From: Stutzerimonas chloritidismutans AW-1
Lineage (GTDB): Bacteria > Pseudomonadota > Gammaproteobacteria > Pseudomonadales > Pseudomonadaceae
Length of the DNA: 40,420 nt
Direction: 5' to 3'
Assembly: GCF_000495915.1 (NCBI RefSeq)
Contig: NZ_AOFQ01000028.1
Span: 1-40,420 of the forward strand
A program made the position numbers and the translations under genes. Shown here piece by piece: positions 1-6,667 of the stretch. How positions within the stretch are numbered: position 1 is the stretch's first letter; each line of letters opens with the position of its first letter. The notes beneath the pieces are model-generated. The model was not told the DNA's origin. It saw nothing but the letters and a program-made list of their open reading frames with translations, and ran no database searches.

Positions 1-1
1 C

Positions 2-190
2 ACCCGGCGCCCCCCCTCCCCCAGCCACTACATGATGCAGGGCGGCAACATCCTCACGCTGCAACGAATCCTGGGCCACGGCGATATCAAGATGACGATG
101 CGGTACTCGCATCTGGCGCCGGATCACTTCGCGACTGTTCTCAGTCATTCGCCATTGGTGTTGCTCGAAGCACCCCGAGGGGATCGCTAG
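2..190 (+). CDS. Phage-type tyrosine recombinase (integrase), 3' end only
   Basis: This is the C-terminal end of a site-specific tyrosine recombinase; the frame is open at the left edge and stops with TAG at 188-190. From position 26 it reads HYMMQGGNILTLQ, then ILGHGDIKMTMRYSHLAPDH. That holds the conserved LGH box and the catalytic Tyr (MRYSHL), which forms the covalent DNA-recombinase bond. The Arg/His motif just upstream (expected RHTFASHY) is unreadable because bases 4-25 are mostly C; cgc-ccc-ccc-tcc-ccc stands where cgc-cac-acc-ttc-gcc is expected, which suggests base-calling damage at a contig end. The gene lies on the 3' side of a tRNA-Thr, a classic integration target, so it probably belongs to a genomic island or prophage extending to the left. 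Family assignment is confident; the element type is unknown. Confidence 0.85.
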   Translation, partial: TRRPPSPSHYMMQGGNILTLQRILGHGDIKMTMRYSHLAPDHFATVLSHSPLVLLEAPRGDR

Positions 191-252
191 CGTTTTGCGG
201 CCAGTGCTATACGATTGGCTGCGATTGAAACGGTGGTTGCAAGGAGGCAGAC

Positions 253-558
253 ATGGGAATGGAAGATCGCGAGTGGTATCGCGAAGAACTGCGCCAGAAA
301 GGCAAAAAGCCCTCCTGGGACAACTTCAGAGCTGATGCGGCACCCAAGGCGCAAACGACGGAGCCTCCTCGAGGCGAGATAACTCGAATCAAGCGGCCCG
401 CCAAGACACGAACGCCACCGTCCTACGTGCACCTTCAGGCGCAAGAGATTCTCGATGCTCGAGCAGAGGCTAGAAAACGAAGCCTATGGCCGATCTATGG
501 GATTTTCGGCGCCGCCTTTGGCGTCCTGGCTTACGTCGCGTACCGCCTGACAGCGTGA
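253..558 (+). CDS. Small hypothetical protein with one C-terminal membrane segment
   Basis: This 101-residue protein has a strong AAGGAGG ribosome binding site 7 bases before its ATG. The first ~75 residues are charged and hydrophilic (MEDREWYREEL at the start). Residues about 77-97 (LWPIYGIFGAAFGVLAYVAY) form one transmembrane helix, so it is probably a tail-anchored inner membrane protein. Short proteins starting with a D/E-rich WYRE motif are common beside integrases in Pseudomonas mobile elements, and this one sits 62 bases downstream of the integrase fragment. That supports it being island cargo, but its function is unknown. Confidence 0.75.
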   Translation: MGMEDREWYREELRQKGKKPSWDNFRADAAPKAQTTEPPRGEITRIKRPAKTRTPPSYVHLQAQEILDARAEARKRSLWPIYGIFGAAFGVLAYVAYRLTA

Positions 559-601
559 TCGACGCCGAGACAAGAATGGGACACTTGTGAGACACCGGCC
601 C

Positions 602-633
602 AAAAACAAAAGGGCTAGCCGAAGCTAACCCCT
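602..633 (-). terminator. Intrinsic terminator of tRNA-Thr
   Basis: Read on the minus strand, a GGGGTTAGC / GCTAGCCC stem with a TTCG tetraloop is followed by TTTTGTTTTT. It lies 10 bases after the tRNA 3' end and has the form of a rho-independent terminator. Confidence 0.85.
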
Positions 634-642
634 TGATTTCAT

Positions 643-718
643 TGGTGCCGGAGACAGGAGTCGAACCTGCGACCTTCGCATTACGAATGCGCTGCTCTAC
701 CTACTGAGCTACACCGGC
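643..718 (-). tRNA. tRNA-Thr (anticodon CGT)
   Basis: The minus strand gives a 76-nt cloverleaf starting GCCGGTGTAGCTCAG and ending in an encoded CCA at 643-645. The anticodon stem-loop CGCAT-TCGTAAT-GCG carries anticodon CGT, which reads ACG (Thr). The D-loop AGTAGGTAGAGC and T-loop GTTCGACTC are canonical. The acceptor stem has one internal U-U mismatch at pair 6-67. A terminator follows at once, so it is probably transcribed alone. Its 3' end faces the integrase gene, making it the likely attachment site of the neighbouring element. Confidence 0.96.
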
Positions 719-802
719 GCCAGGCTGCGGATTATCAGGGGTTCTGCGGTTGGACTCAAGTCCGCGCGCATAGCCCTCGATACTCCGATCCGCGTCATTC
801 GG

Positions 803-1561
803 TCAATGTGGCCGCGACGCGGGCTGGCCATGGTCGCGTTCGAGGTCGTGCTTGACCTGGCCGGCCAATTGCTCGCCTTCGGCGCTGGCCATTGCATAGC
901 CCTCGCGGGCCTTGTCCTTGATCTTGCCGGTCAGCTCGTCGCTCTTCTGGCCCATCAGTTCGTCTTCACGACGGGTCGGTGGAACCGAGGCCGCCAGCAA
1001 CGCGCCGAGGGCGATGCCCATGGCGCCCAATGCCAGCGGTTGCTCGTTGAGCAACTGAGTGAAACCGCCGCGCGCACGGTCTGCGGTATGTCGCAGGCTT
1101 TCCGCGGCGTGCCGGCTGGAGTCACCGACGCGATGACGGGCATTGCCCAGTGAGCTGGAGGCGCTATGGCTCATCTGCGCTGCCTTGTCCTTGATGCCGG
1201 TGCCCTGCTGCTTGAGACCAGAGGCCTTGGCGACGAGCTTGTCGGTCATCGACGGACCGGTCGAAGCGCTGTCGCTATAGTCCGGGCGCCGATTCTGCCC
1301 GGCCATCAGCCATACCAGGCCGATGGAGGTGAGCAGCGTCGGTACCGGATTGGCCTTAACGGTATCGGTGAGGTTATGCAGGAACTCGCCACCGCCGCCT
1401 TTGGCATAGCCGAGCGCGGTATCGATCATCTGCCCCGGGGAGAGCTTGCTTTCCAGCGCGTGGACGATGTTGCCGATTTCGGCGCGCTGCTGGTCGATCT
1501 CGCGCTCCAGCGTGTCGGGGTCCTTTTGTGCTTCTACGTCTACCTGGTTATGCGTGCTCAT
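803..1561 (-). CDS. DUF3618-domain membrane-associated protein
   Basis: This 252-residue protein is the last gene of a coupled three-gene minus-strand operon; its ATG overlaps the previous stop (ATGA at 1561-1558). Residues about 13-60 match the DUF3618 pattern: an acidic helix DPDTLEREIDQQRAEIG, then a segment ending in the SPGQMIDTAL region. A hydrophobic stretch near residues 75-88 (PTLLTSIGLVWLMAG) and another near 176-194 (LALGAMGIALGALLAASVPP) could be membrane segments. The middle and C-terminal parts are rich in Ala, Ser, Lys and charged residues and probably helical. DUF3618 proteins usually lie beside DUF883-like and holin-like proteins in stress-associated envelope operons. The molecular function is unknown. 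Confidence 0.8.
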   Translation of the reverse strand: MSTHNQVDVEAQKDPDTLEREIDQQRAEIGNIVHALESKLSPGQMIDTALGYAKGGGGEFLHNLTDTVKANPVPTLLTSIGLVWLMAGQNRRPDYSDSASTGPSMTDKLVAKASGLKQQGTGIKDKAAQMSHSASSSLGNARHRVGDSSRHAAESLRHTADRARGGFTQLLNEQPLALGAMGIALGALLAASVPPTRREDELMGQKSDELTGKIKDKAREGYAMASAEGEQLAGQVKHDLERDHGQPASRPH

Positions 1562-1983
1562 GCGTGCCCCCTTACGACTTCTTTATCCTTCTGCAGCGAA
1601 TGGATGGTGCGGTCGGGTTTGAACGAAGAGGCTTCGAACTTCTTCTTGCCGGCCGAGACCATGATCATGCCGATGACCACCACGACCACGCCGACGATCA
1701 ACGCGGCGAGCCAGGGTTCCATCATGGTGCTGAGGAAGTAGACCGCCGACATCAGCAGGATGATGAAGCCAGCTAGGAGCACCGCACCGCCGGTTGCGAC
1801 GCTGGCAGCGCCTGCCTTGGTGGCACGCAACGATTCGTTCAGCTCGGCCTTGGCCAGCGCCAGTTCCTTTGTGAACAGCGACGGCACTTCACGGGTCAGC
1901 TGCCGTAACAAACCGCCGACCGAATTATCGTGCTCGGGGTTGCCGGGTTCGTAAGGCGTATTGAGGTTGCGTTGTTCGTTCAT
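1558..1983 (-). CDS. Phage holin family / YqjE-like membrane protein
   Basis: This 141-residue protein is the middle gene of the operon, overlapping both neighbours by ATGA. An N-terminal amphipathic region (about 20-55, GGLLRQLTREVPSLFTKELALAKAEL) is typical of the holin-3_6/YqjE-type superfamily. Two transmembrane helices follow: residues about 64-86 (GGAVLLAGFIILLMSAVYFL) and 92-112 (LAALIVGVVVVVIGMIMVS). A short basic tail comes after them. Despite the family name, these chromosomal proteins are not lysis holins; they are small inner-membrane proteins co-encoded with YqjD/DUF3618 proteins. The exact role is unknown. Confidence 0.82.
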   Translation of the reverse strand: MNEQRNLNTPYEPGNPEHDNSVGGLLRQLTREVPSLFTKELALAKAELNESLRATKAGAASVATGGAVLLAGFIILLMSAVYFLSTMMEPWLAALIVGVVVVVIGMIMVSAGKKKFEASSFKPDRTIHSLQKDKEVVRGHA

Positions 1984-2771
1984 CGATTAAGCCCTCCGTT
2001 CGTGCCTTTGCCAGTGCTGCCAACGCCGTTGCTGCCTACGCCATTGGTGCTGCCCGTGTTCGGCGCCATGCCAGCGTTGCTCACACCGCCGACGGTATTG
2101 CTCGGTGTGCCACTGGAAATGCGCGAGTCCAGGTCGGACTGGCTTGGCAGGGTTTCGGCGGTTACGTCTGCCGGCACGCCGAGCGGCGAAGTCGGATGCG
2201 GGCGACTGGCGTCGGAATGGCCGTAATCGGTCGTCGGTTCACGCGTTGTGGATTCAGCGCGATGGCTGGAAGCACGGGCGAAACGAGTCAGGCCGAAGCC
2301 AAGTGCAACGCTGCCGGCAATGAACAGGCCGGGATTGTTGCGAGCGAGACGGTTCACCTCGCCCACCAGCTCATCAACGCTCTTGCCGCGCAGGTTGTCG
2401 GCCAGGTCGACCATGCTCTGCGCCATGTCGGAGACGTAATGGGAAAGGCCAGTGCGATCCTGGTTTTCAAGTTCTGCCGCTGCTGCCTTGGCGCTCTGAG
2501 CAACCTTTTCCAGCTCATCGGCGGCCGTACCGCGGTAGCTGTCCAGCTGAGCCTTGCCTTGGTTCTTCACCTGCTCGCCGGCTTCGCGCGCCTTTGCCTT
2601 GAGTTCCTCGGCGCTCGGAGCGGAAGCGGAGCTGCTTGCCTGCGTGGTGCCAGCCTGGCCGGTCTGGCCGGTCTGGCCGGTGGGCTGAGCGGGAGCGCTC
2701 GTTGACTGCGCGTTGGCGTCGGTTCTGGCTGGGCCGCCGTAACCTGTGATCTCTTCATCGGGTGTCGTCAT
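1980..2771 (-). CDS. DUF883/YqjD-ElaB-like membrane-anchored protein
   Basis: First gene of the operon, 263 residues. The start is placed at the ATG at 2771, preceded by AAAGGTGG at good spacing. A longer in-frame reading from 2918 has no such signal and adds a sequence unlike the family. Residues 15-55 are a low-complexity Gln/Thr/Ser/Ala linker with a Gly-Gln-Thr repeat. Residues ~55-160 are helical and charged (AEELKAKAREAGEQVKNQGK). Residues about 187-210 (NNPGLFIAGSVALGFGLTRF) match the C-terminal membrane anchor of YqjD/ElaB proteins, which bind stationary-phase ribosomes in E. coli. Unlike YqjD, a Pro/Ser/Gly-rich tail of ~50 residues follows the anchor. Its stop overlaps the next start. 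Confidence 0.75.
   Translation of the reverse strand: MTTPDEEITGYGGPARTDANAQSTSAPAQPTGQTGQTGQAGTTQASSSASAPSAEELKAKAREAGEQVKNQGKAQLDSYRGTAADELEKVAQSAKAAAAELENQDRTGLSHYVSDMAQSMVDLADNLRGKSVDELVGEVNRLARNNPGLFIAGSVALGFGLTRFARASSHRAESTTREPTTDYGHSDASRPHPTSPLGVPADVTAETLPSQSDLDSRISSGTPSNTVGGVSNAGMAPNTGSTNGVGSNGVGSTGKGTNGGLNR
2655..2681. repeat. 9-bp tandem repeat inside the DUF883-like gene
   Basis: Three perfect copies of ctggccggt run in tandem and encode the Gly-Gln-Thr repeat of the disordered N-terminal linker. The period is a multiple of three, so gain or loss of a unit would keep the frame. Confidence 0.85.
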
Positions 2772-3171
2772 TTTGTCCACCTTTATAGGGTCATAGGGTT
2801 TGGCCGGATGACCACGGTCCGTGAAGCACAGCAGTGCGGGGTTCCGCGGCTGTGCGATTTCAGTACGCACATAAATGGTGACCGGACCCAAATTTTCGAG
2901 TTCCGTGTTTCTGGCCAAGCGGTACGGGGCTTCGAGAACCGAGTTCAGCTATGCCGCACTGCAGGAAGGGAGGACGTGAAACAGCGAGATCTGGTGGCGA
3001 TCTGCCCGCGATTGGCGCGCAGCCGGCATGCAGCTTGGCTTGGGGGAATGCGAAGGTCGAACAAGCGGAACGGCGGGAACGACAGCGATGGTGACCATCG
3101 GGTCAGCTCGTTGGCGATCACCCCGTCACAGCGAGCCGACGAGCTGTAATCAGCCAATACAGTATAGGAAC
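2772..3171. other. Intergenic region upstream of the DUF883 operon
   Basis: About 400 bases lie between the DUF883-like gene and the GH5 terminator. Open frames exist on both strands but none has a ribosome binding site or recognisable family, so none is called. The operon promoter must lie here. No -35/-10 pair stood out. Confidence 0.5.
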
Positions 3172-3197
3172 GCAAAAACGGGCCCTTGGGGCCCGTT
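3172..3197 (-). terminator. Terminator of the GH5 glycosidase gene (possibly bidirectional)
   Basis: A perfect 9-bp stem AACGGGCCC / GGGCCCGTT with a 3-base loop lies 19 bases past the GH5 stop codon. On the minus strand it is followed by TTTTTGCG. The plus side is also T-rich (CTTGTTT). Confidence 0.88.
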
Positions 3198-3215
3198 CTT
3201 GTTTGGATGGTGTCG

Positions 3216-5294
3216 TTACAGCGGACCGATGCTGGTGCAGCTGTTTGCGGCTTTGGCGTGCTTCTGCAGAACCGGCAGCTGCGGACGGTACTTGCCACTG
3301 CTCACGTCCAGCGACATGGCGTACTCACCCCACCAGGGACCGGCAGCCCAGTAGGTGCTCGGGATGCAGTTCTGACGCAGGTAAGCCAGCAGGTTGTCGG
3401 TAGCGACGATGGCCGAGGGCGAGAAGTCCGGTACGCCATGCTCACCGATGTAGCCGCGCAGCTTGTTCTGCTTGAGCCAGTCGACGAAGGGCTTGACGCG
3501 ATTGACACCAATCATCGGGTCGAACTTCTCGGCCTTGTCGAAGTAGTTGCCCGAGAAATCCTTGTCCACGTACATGTGCGCTTCATAAACCAGGTTGTTC
3601 TTCGGATCACGCATCCACGGGTTGGTGACCAGCTGGGTGTTGTAGTGCGGCCAGTGGAAGGCGCTCGACCAGCGATCGCCCGCTACGTAGATCCAGCGCT
3701 TGGAGTCGACGGTGCGGATTGCCTGAGCAGCAGCCAGGGCAGCTTGCGGCCAGAGCCCATTGGTGGAGTGCGGCTCGTTCATCAGGCCGTAGCCCTCGAC
3801 GGCAGGATGGTTGACCACCTGCTGCACGATCTGCTTCCACACCGCAGCGAAGGAACTGATGGGCACTTCGTTGGAGCCGATCAGCTTGCCGTAGTAACGG
3901 TAGTAGTTGTGCAGGTCGAGAATCACCTTGACGTTGTGCTTCTGCGCGAAGTCTAGCGACTGCTTCAGACGGGCGAACTCCTCGGCATTCAGCGGAGAGT
4001 TCAGCTTGGGCTGGATACGCTCCCAGAGGAACGGCAGGCGAACCAGCGGCATGCCCAGGTCGGAGTACTTCTTGTAGTAAGACTCGGCCGGGTAGGTGTA
4101 GTTGGTGCCATGCTTGCCCGGAACAACCGACGGGCCGAAACCCGCGCCGGACAGGTTAACGCCAACCAGCAGCGGCTTGCCATTGGTGGTGTCAGGTGCG
4201 GTAGGCGCCGGAGCCGGTGCTGCTTCTACTGGCGGAGTAGTCAGAGCCGGAGACGACGGAGTGCTGGTCGATGTGCTTACTACCGAGATGGTCTTCGGAT
4301 AACCCAGCGTGGTGCCATTGATCACAGCGCCGTCGAGAAAGACGCTCATGTTGCTGCCAACCAGCTGAGTGCGCAGCACCTTGCGGGTCTGGCCGTCAGC
4401 GAGCTTCACCACAGCGCCAGTTTTGAACGCTGCCACGTTGGCGCTGCTTGCCTGAATAGAGAAGGCGGCGGCAGTGCGGAACATACCGTTCAACCAATGA
4501 GTATTGGTGTAGTTGTTCAGGTTACTGGTCGCGATGACTGAGTTAGTCGGAGCAGTAGGCGCCGGAGCCGGGCTGGTAGTAGAGGTTGTCGCCAGCGACA
4601 ACTTGTTGGGTGCGCCGACCACACTCCCGTTAACTGCCGGACCTTCCAGATAGACGCTCATATTGGCGCCGACAACTTGTACCTGGGTAACTTTGCGAAC
4701 CTGGCCATCCGCCAGTTTTGCCGACGCACCAACTTTGAACGCAGCCTTGTTGGCATCGCTGGCCGGAATGGAGAAGCCCGGCGACTTGCGCCATACCCCA
4801 TTGAGCCAATCGGTATTAGTGAATGCATTGATGCTGGTCGAGTGTGCAGCAACGGTAGTCGGTGAAGTGACCGGAGCGGTGGAAGTTACAGGCGCCGTTA
4901 CGGCCGTACTACCGATGGTGACCACCTGCGGTGCGCCAACCTTGTTGCCGTCCAGTTTTGCACCTTCCAGAAAGACGCTCATGTTGCTGCCGACGATCTG
5001 CGCGCGGCTGATCTTGCGTACCTGACCGTCTGCCACTCGTACCGAAACGCCGGCCACGAACGCGGTGCGGTTTGCCGAGGTAGCCGGGATCGAGAAGCCG
5101 GCGCCGGTGCGCCAGACACCGTTCAGCCAATCGGTGTTGGTGAAAGCGTTGATCTTGGCGGAAACCGATACAGCGGCAACCGTGGATGCAGCGGCATAAG
5201 GCGTGGTTACAACAGTGACGCCACCCAGAAGAACAGCGGCGGCGATGGAAGCGACGAGTGCCTTGCGGGCACCGGAAAACAGGTTGGTGGACAT
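3216..5294 (-). CDS. Secreted GH5 (cellulase-family) glycosidase with three N-terminal tandem modules
   Basis: A 692-residue exported enzyme. Residues 1-36 form a long signal peptide (basic start, hydrophobic core, AAA before Ser). Three homologous ~82-residue modules follow at about 47-128, 154-235 and 258-339, each starting FTNTDWLNGVWR or similar and containing NMSVFLEG, joined by Thr/Ser/Pro/Ala linkers. The C-terminal half (~375-690) is a glycoside hydrolase family 5 barrel. GYGLMNEPH supplies the acid/base Glu507 and GYIGEHGVPD the nucleophile Glu618; DLHNYYRYYG and RLPFLWERIQP are also typical. GH5 enzymes cleave beta-glucans or related polysaccharides; the substrate here cannot be read from sequence. 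The modules resemble no carbohydrate-binding family I recognise and may bind polysaccharide or cell surface. The gene is monocistronic, with SD GGAGAG before the ATG. Confidence 0.9.
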   Translation of the reverse strand: MSTNLFSGARKALVASIAAAVLLGGVTVVTTPYAAASTVAAVSVSAKINAFTNTDWLNGVWRTGAGFSIPATSANRTAFVAGVSVRVADGQVRKISRAQIVGSNMSVFLEGAKLDGNKVGAPQVVTIGSTAVTAPVTSTAPVTSPTTVAAHSTSINAFTNTDWLNGVWRKSPGFSIPASDANKAAFKVGASAKLADGQVRKVTQVQVVGANMSVYLEGPAVNGSVVGAPNKLSLATTSTTSPAPAPTAPTNSVIATSNLNNYTNTHWLNGMFRTAAAFSIQASSANVAAFKTGAVVKLADGQTRKVLRTQLVGSNMSVFLDGAVINGTTLGYPKTISVVSTSTSTPSSPALTTPPVEAAPAPAPTAPDTTNGKPLLVGVNLSGAGFGPSVVPGKHGTNYTYPAESYYKKYSDLGMPLVRLPFLWERIQPKLNSPLNAEEFARLKQSLDFAQKHNVKVILDLHNYYRYYGKLIGSNEVPISSFAAVWKQIVQQVVNHPAVEGYGLMNEPHSTNGLWPQAALAAAQAIRTVDSKRWIYVAGDRWSSAFHWPHYNTQLVTNPWMRDPKNNLVYEAHMYVDKDFSGNYFDKAEKFDPMIGVNRVKPFVDWLKQNKLRGYIGEHGVPDFSPSAIVATDNLLAYLRQNCIPSTYWAAGPWWGEYAMSLDVSSGKYRPQLPVLQKHAKAANSCTSIGPL
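4278..4523 (-). repeat. GH5 N-terminal module, copy 3
   Basis: Codes for residues ~258-339. It begins NNYTNTHWLNGMFR and keeps the F-S-I, A-D-G-Q, R-K-V and NMSVFLDG positions of the other copies. It is the most diverged copy (Tyr for Phe and His for Asp in the opening motif). Confidence 0.85.
4590..4835 (-). repeat. GH5 N-terminal module, copy 2
   Basis: Codes for residues ~154-235, from INAFTNTDWLNGVWRK to VVGAPNKLSL. It is closest to copy 1, with a Thr/Ser/Pro linker on each side. Confidence 0.87.
4911..5156 (-). repeat. GH5 N-terminal module, copy 1
   Basis: Codes for residues ~47-128, from INAFTNTDWLNGVWRT to KVGAPQVVTI. It starts about 10 residues after the predicted signal peptidase site. 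Confidence 0.87.
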
Positions 5295-5827
5295 TGAGTC
5301 TCTCCGGAACTTACTACTTCAAAGGCCGAGCCTTTAAAAAGTGACGGGAGGTCGATAAGTCGTGGGGCGTTGCTCTTAAGGAGGGCCGCGGTGTCACAAC
5401 AAACGAACCGTTCAACAAGAAATTTCCCGCCGTCCACCCCCTGAACAAACCGGTAAATCGTCTTGCGTGGCGGCTTTATAATAGGTTCAAAAAATTAATG
5501 GAAATTTTTTTGTCAGTAATAGATCGCCAGAAAAACGCCATACAGAGCAAATAACATTAAGCTGCCATTACTCATATGGCGATAGCTGTCGAATTGATAT
5601 TACGTTTAGCCGCCCTAGTTGGTTGCCTGGCGCCAGAATCAGCGTCGGCTTTTTGAACTTTGGTGATCTTTAGCGGGATTAACCGCTATCAAGCTTGTCG
5701 ACGAACGGTATATGGCGGACGAGCGGATAGCTGTCTGTTAGGGCTGAGAAACTGGCTGCCGGAAGTAACCGATCTTCGTCGGCAGATGGCTGTCGGATGC
5801 CTTACCGAACGACGAAACGGAGGCACC
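5295..5827. other. AT-rich divergent intergenic region
   Basis: About 530 bases separate the GH5 gene (minus) and the DUF2945 gene (plus), with no supported gene. The GH5 leader contains a short hairpin, AAAGGC-CGA-GCCTTT at 5326-5340, about 35-45 bases from the start codon. Positions ~5475-5620 are clearly AT-richer than the rest of the window and include poly-A and poly-T runs, which fits promoters or a nucleoid-protein target. I cannot place a -35/-10 pair with confidence. Confidence 0.5.
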
Positions 5828-6040
5828 ATGAGCCATAAGTACAAAGTGGGCGATCACGTCAGCTGGAACTCGGAAGCGGGACGGGTCAGCGGTCACATCA
5901 CCCGAGTGCACACGGCGGACACCGAATTCATGGGCCGCACACGGCGCGCCAGCCCGGATGCTCCGCAATACGAGATCAAGAGCGACAAGACCGACCATGT
6001 GGCGATGCATAAAGAGTCAGCACTCAGGAAGCTGAGCTGA
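5828..6040 (+). CDS. DUF2945 (HVA1/TUDOR-like) small protein
   Basis: A 70-residue protein beginning MSHKYKVGDHVSWNSEAGRV, with the SD ACGGAGG 5 bases before the ATG. The start at 5828 is preferred to longer in-frame readings because of that SD and the family N-terminus. The pattern KVGDHVSWNSEAG..G.I, a charged middle and a final HKESALRKLS match the DUF2945 family (hypervirulence-associated TUDOR-like fold), a compact beta barrel. Biochemical function is unknown. It ends 2 bases before the DUF488 gene, so the two are one transcription unit and probably translationally coupled. Confidence 0.88.
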   Translation: MSHKYKVGDHVSWNSEAGRVSGHITRVHTADTEFMGRTRRASPDAPQYEIKSDKTDHVAMHKESALRKLS

Positions 6041-6042
6041 GC

Positions 6043-6624
6043 ATGGCTCAGCCAGCCACGGTGTGGACCATCGGCCACTCGACGCGCTCTCTGGAGCATC
6101 TGATCGAGATACTGCGCCACCATCAGATCGAGGCCATCGCCGACGTCCGTCGCTTTCCCGGCTCACGGCGATTGCCGCAGTTCGGCGAGGCAGCGCTGCG
6201 CGAAGGTCTGGAAGCGCACGGGCTGCACTATCAATGGATCGAAGAGCTGGGCGGCAGACGGCGACCTCTTAAGGATTCGCCAAGCCTGGCCTGGCGCAAC
6301 AGCTCCTTTCGCGGCTATGCCGATCATTTGCGCAGCGATGAATTCAACCGCGGTCTGCAGCGCCTACTGGAAATGGCGGCACACCGACGTACGGCAATGA
6401 TGTGCGCCGAGGTGCTCTGGTGGCGCTGCCATCGTTCGCTGGTTTCGGACGTGTTGAAAATACGCGGCATCGAAGTCCTGCATATCCAGGACGAGAAGCC
6501 GCCGGCCGCCCACCCGTTCACCGCCCCTGCCCGCCTGGTCGACGGGCAGCTGAGCTATGCGGAGGGCAAAGGCGAGTCGCTGAGAAAGGAAGTCGGCAGC
6601 GGGCAGATCAATCTGGATCTGTAG
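6043..6624 (+). CDS. DUF488 family protein
   Basis: A 193-residue protein with the family signatures WTIGHSTRSLEHLIEIL (residues 8-24), DVRRFPGSRRLPQF (34-47) and MCAEVLWWRCHRSLVSD (~119-135). The conserved Cys and the CHR motif in the last segment suggest a possible active or metal site, but no activity is established for the family. The gene follows the DUF2945 gene after 2 bases; this pairing of two stress-type small genes suggests a joint role. It is convergent with cvfB, with a long perfect inverted repeat between them. Confidence 0.88.
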   Translation: MAQPATVWTIGHSTRSLEHLIEILRHHQIEAIADVRRFPGSRRLPQFGEAALREGLEAHGLHYQWIEELGGRRRPLKDSPSLAWRNSSFRGYADHLRSDEFNRGLQRLLEMAAHRRTAMMCAEVLWWRCHRSLVSDVLKIRGIEVLHIQDEKPPAAHPFTAPARLVDGQLSYAEGKGESLRKEVGSGQINLDL

Positions 6625-6627
6625 CGG

Positions 6628-6660
6628 CCATAGGGGTGGTCATTGTGACCACCCCTATGG
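6628..6660. terminator. Bidirectional terminator-like perfect hairpin
   Basis: A 15-bp perfect stem (CCATAGGGGTGGTCA / TGACCACCCCTATGG) with a 3-base loop fills the 43-base gap between convergent DUF488 and cvfB. It has no T-tract on either side, so it may act as a pause or processing stem rather than a classical rho-independent site. Confidence 0.7.
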
Positions 6661-6667
6661 GGTTGGC

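Noticed and set aside
2808..3298. Open frames on both strands in the gap before the GH5 gene
   Set aside because: No ribosome binding site, no family resemblance, and they run through the GH5 terminator.
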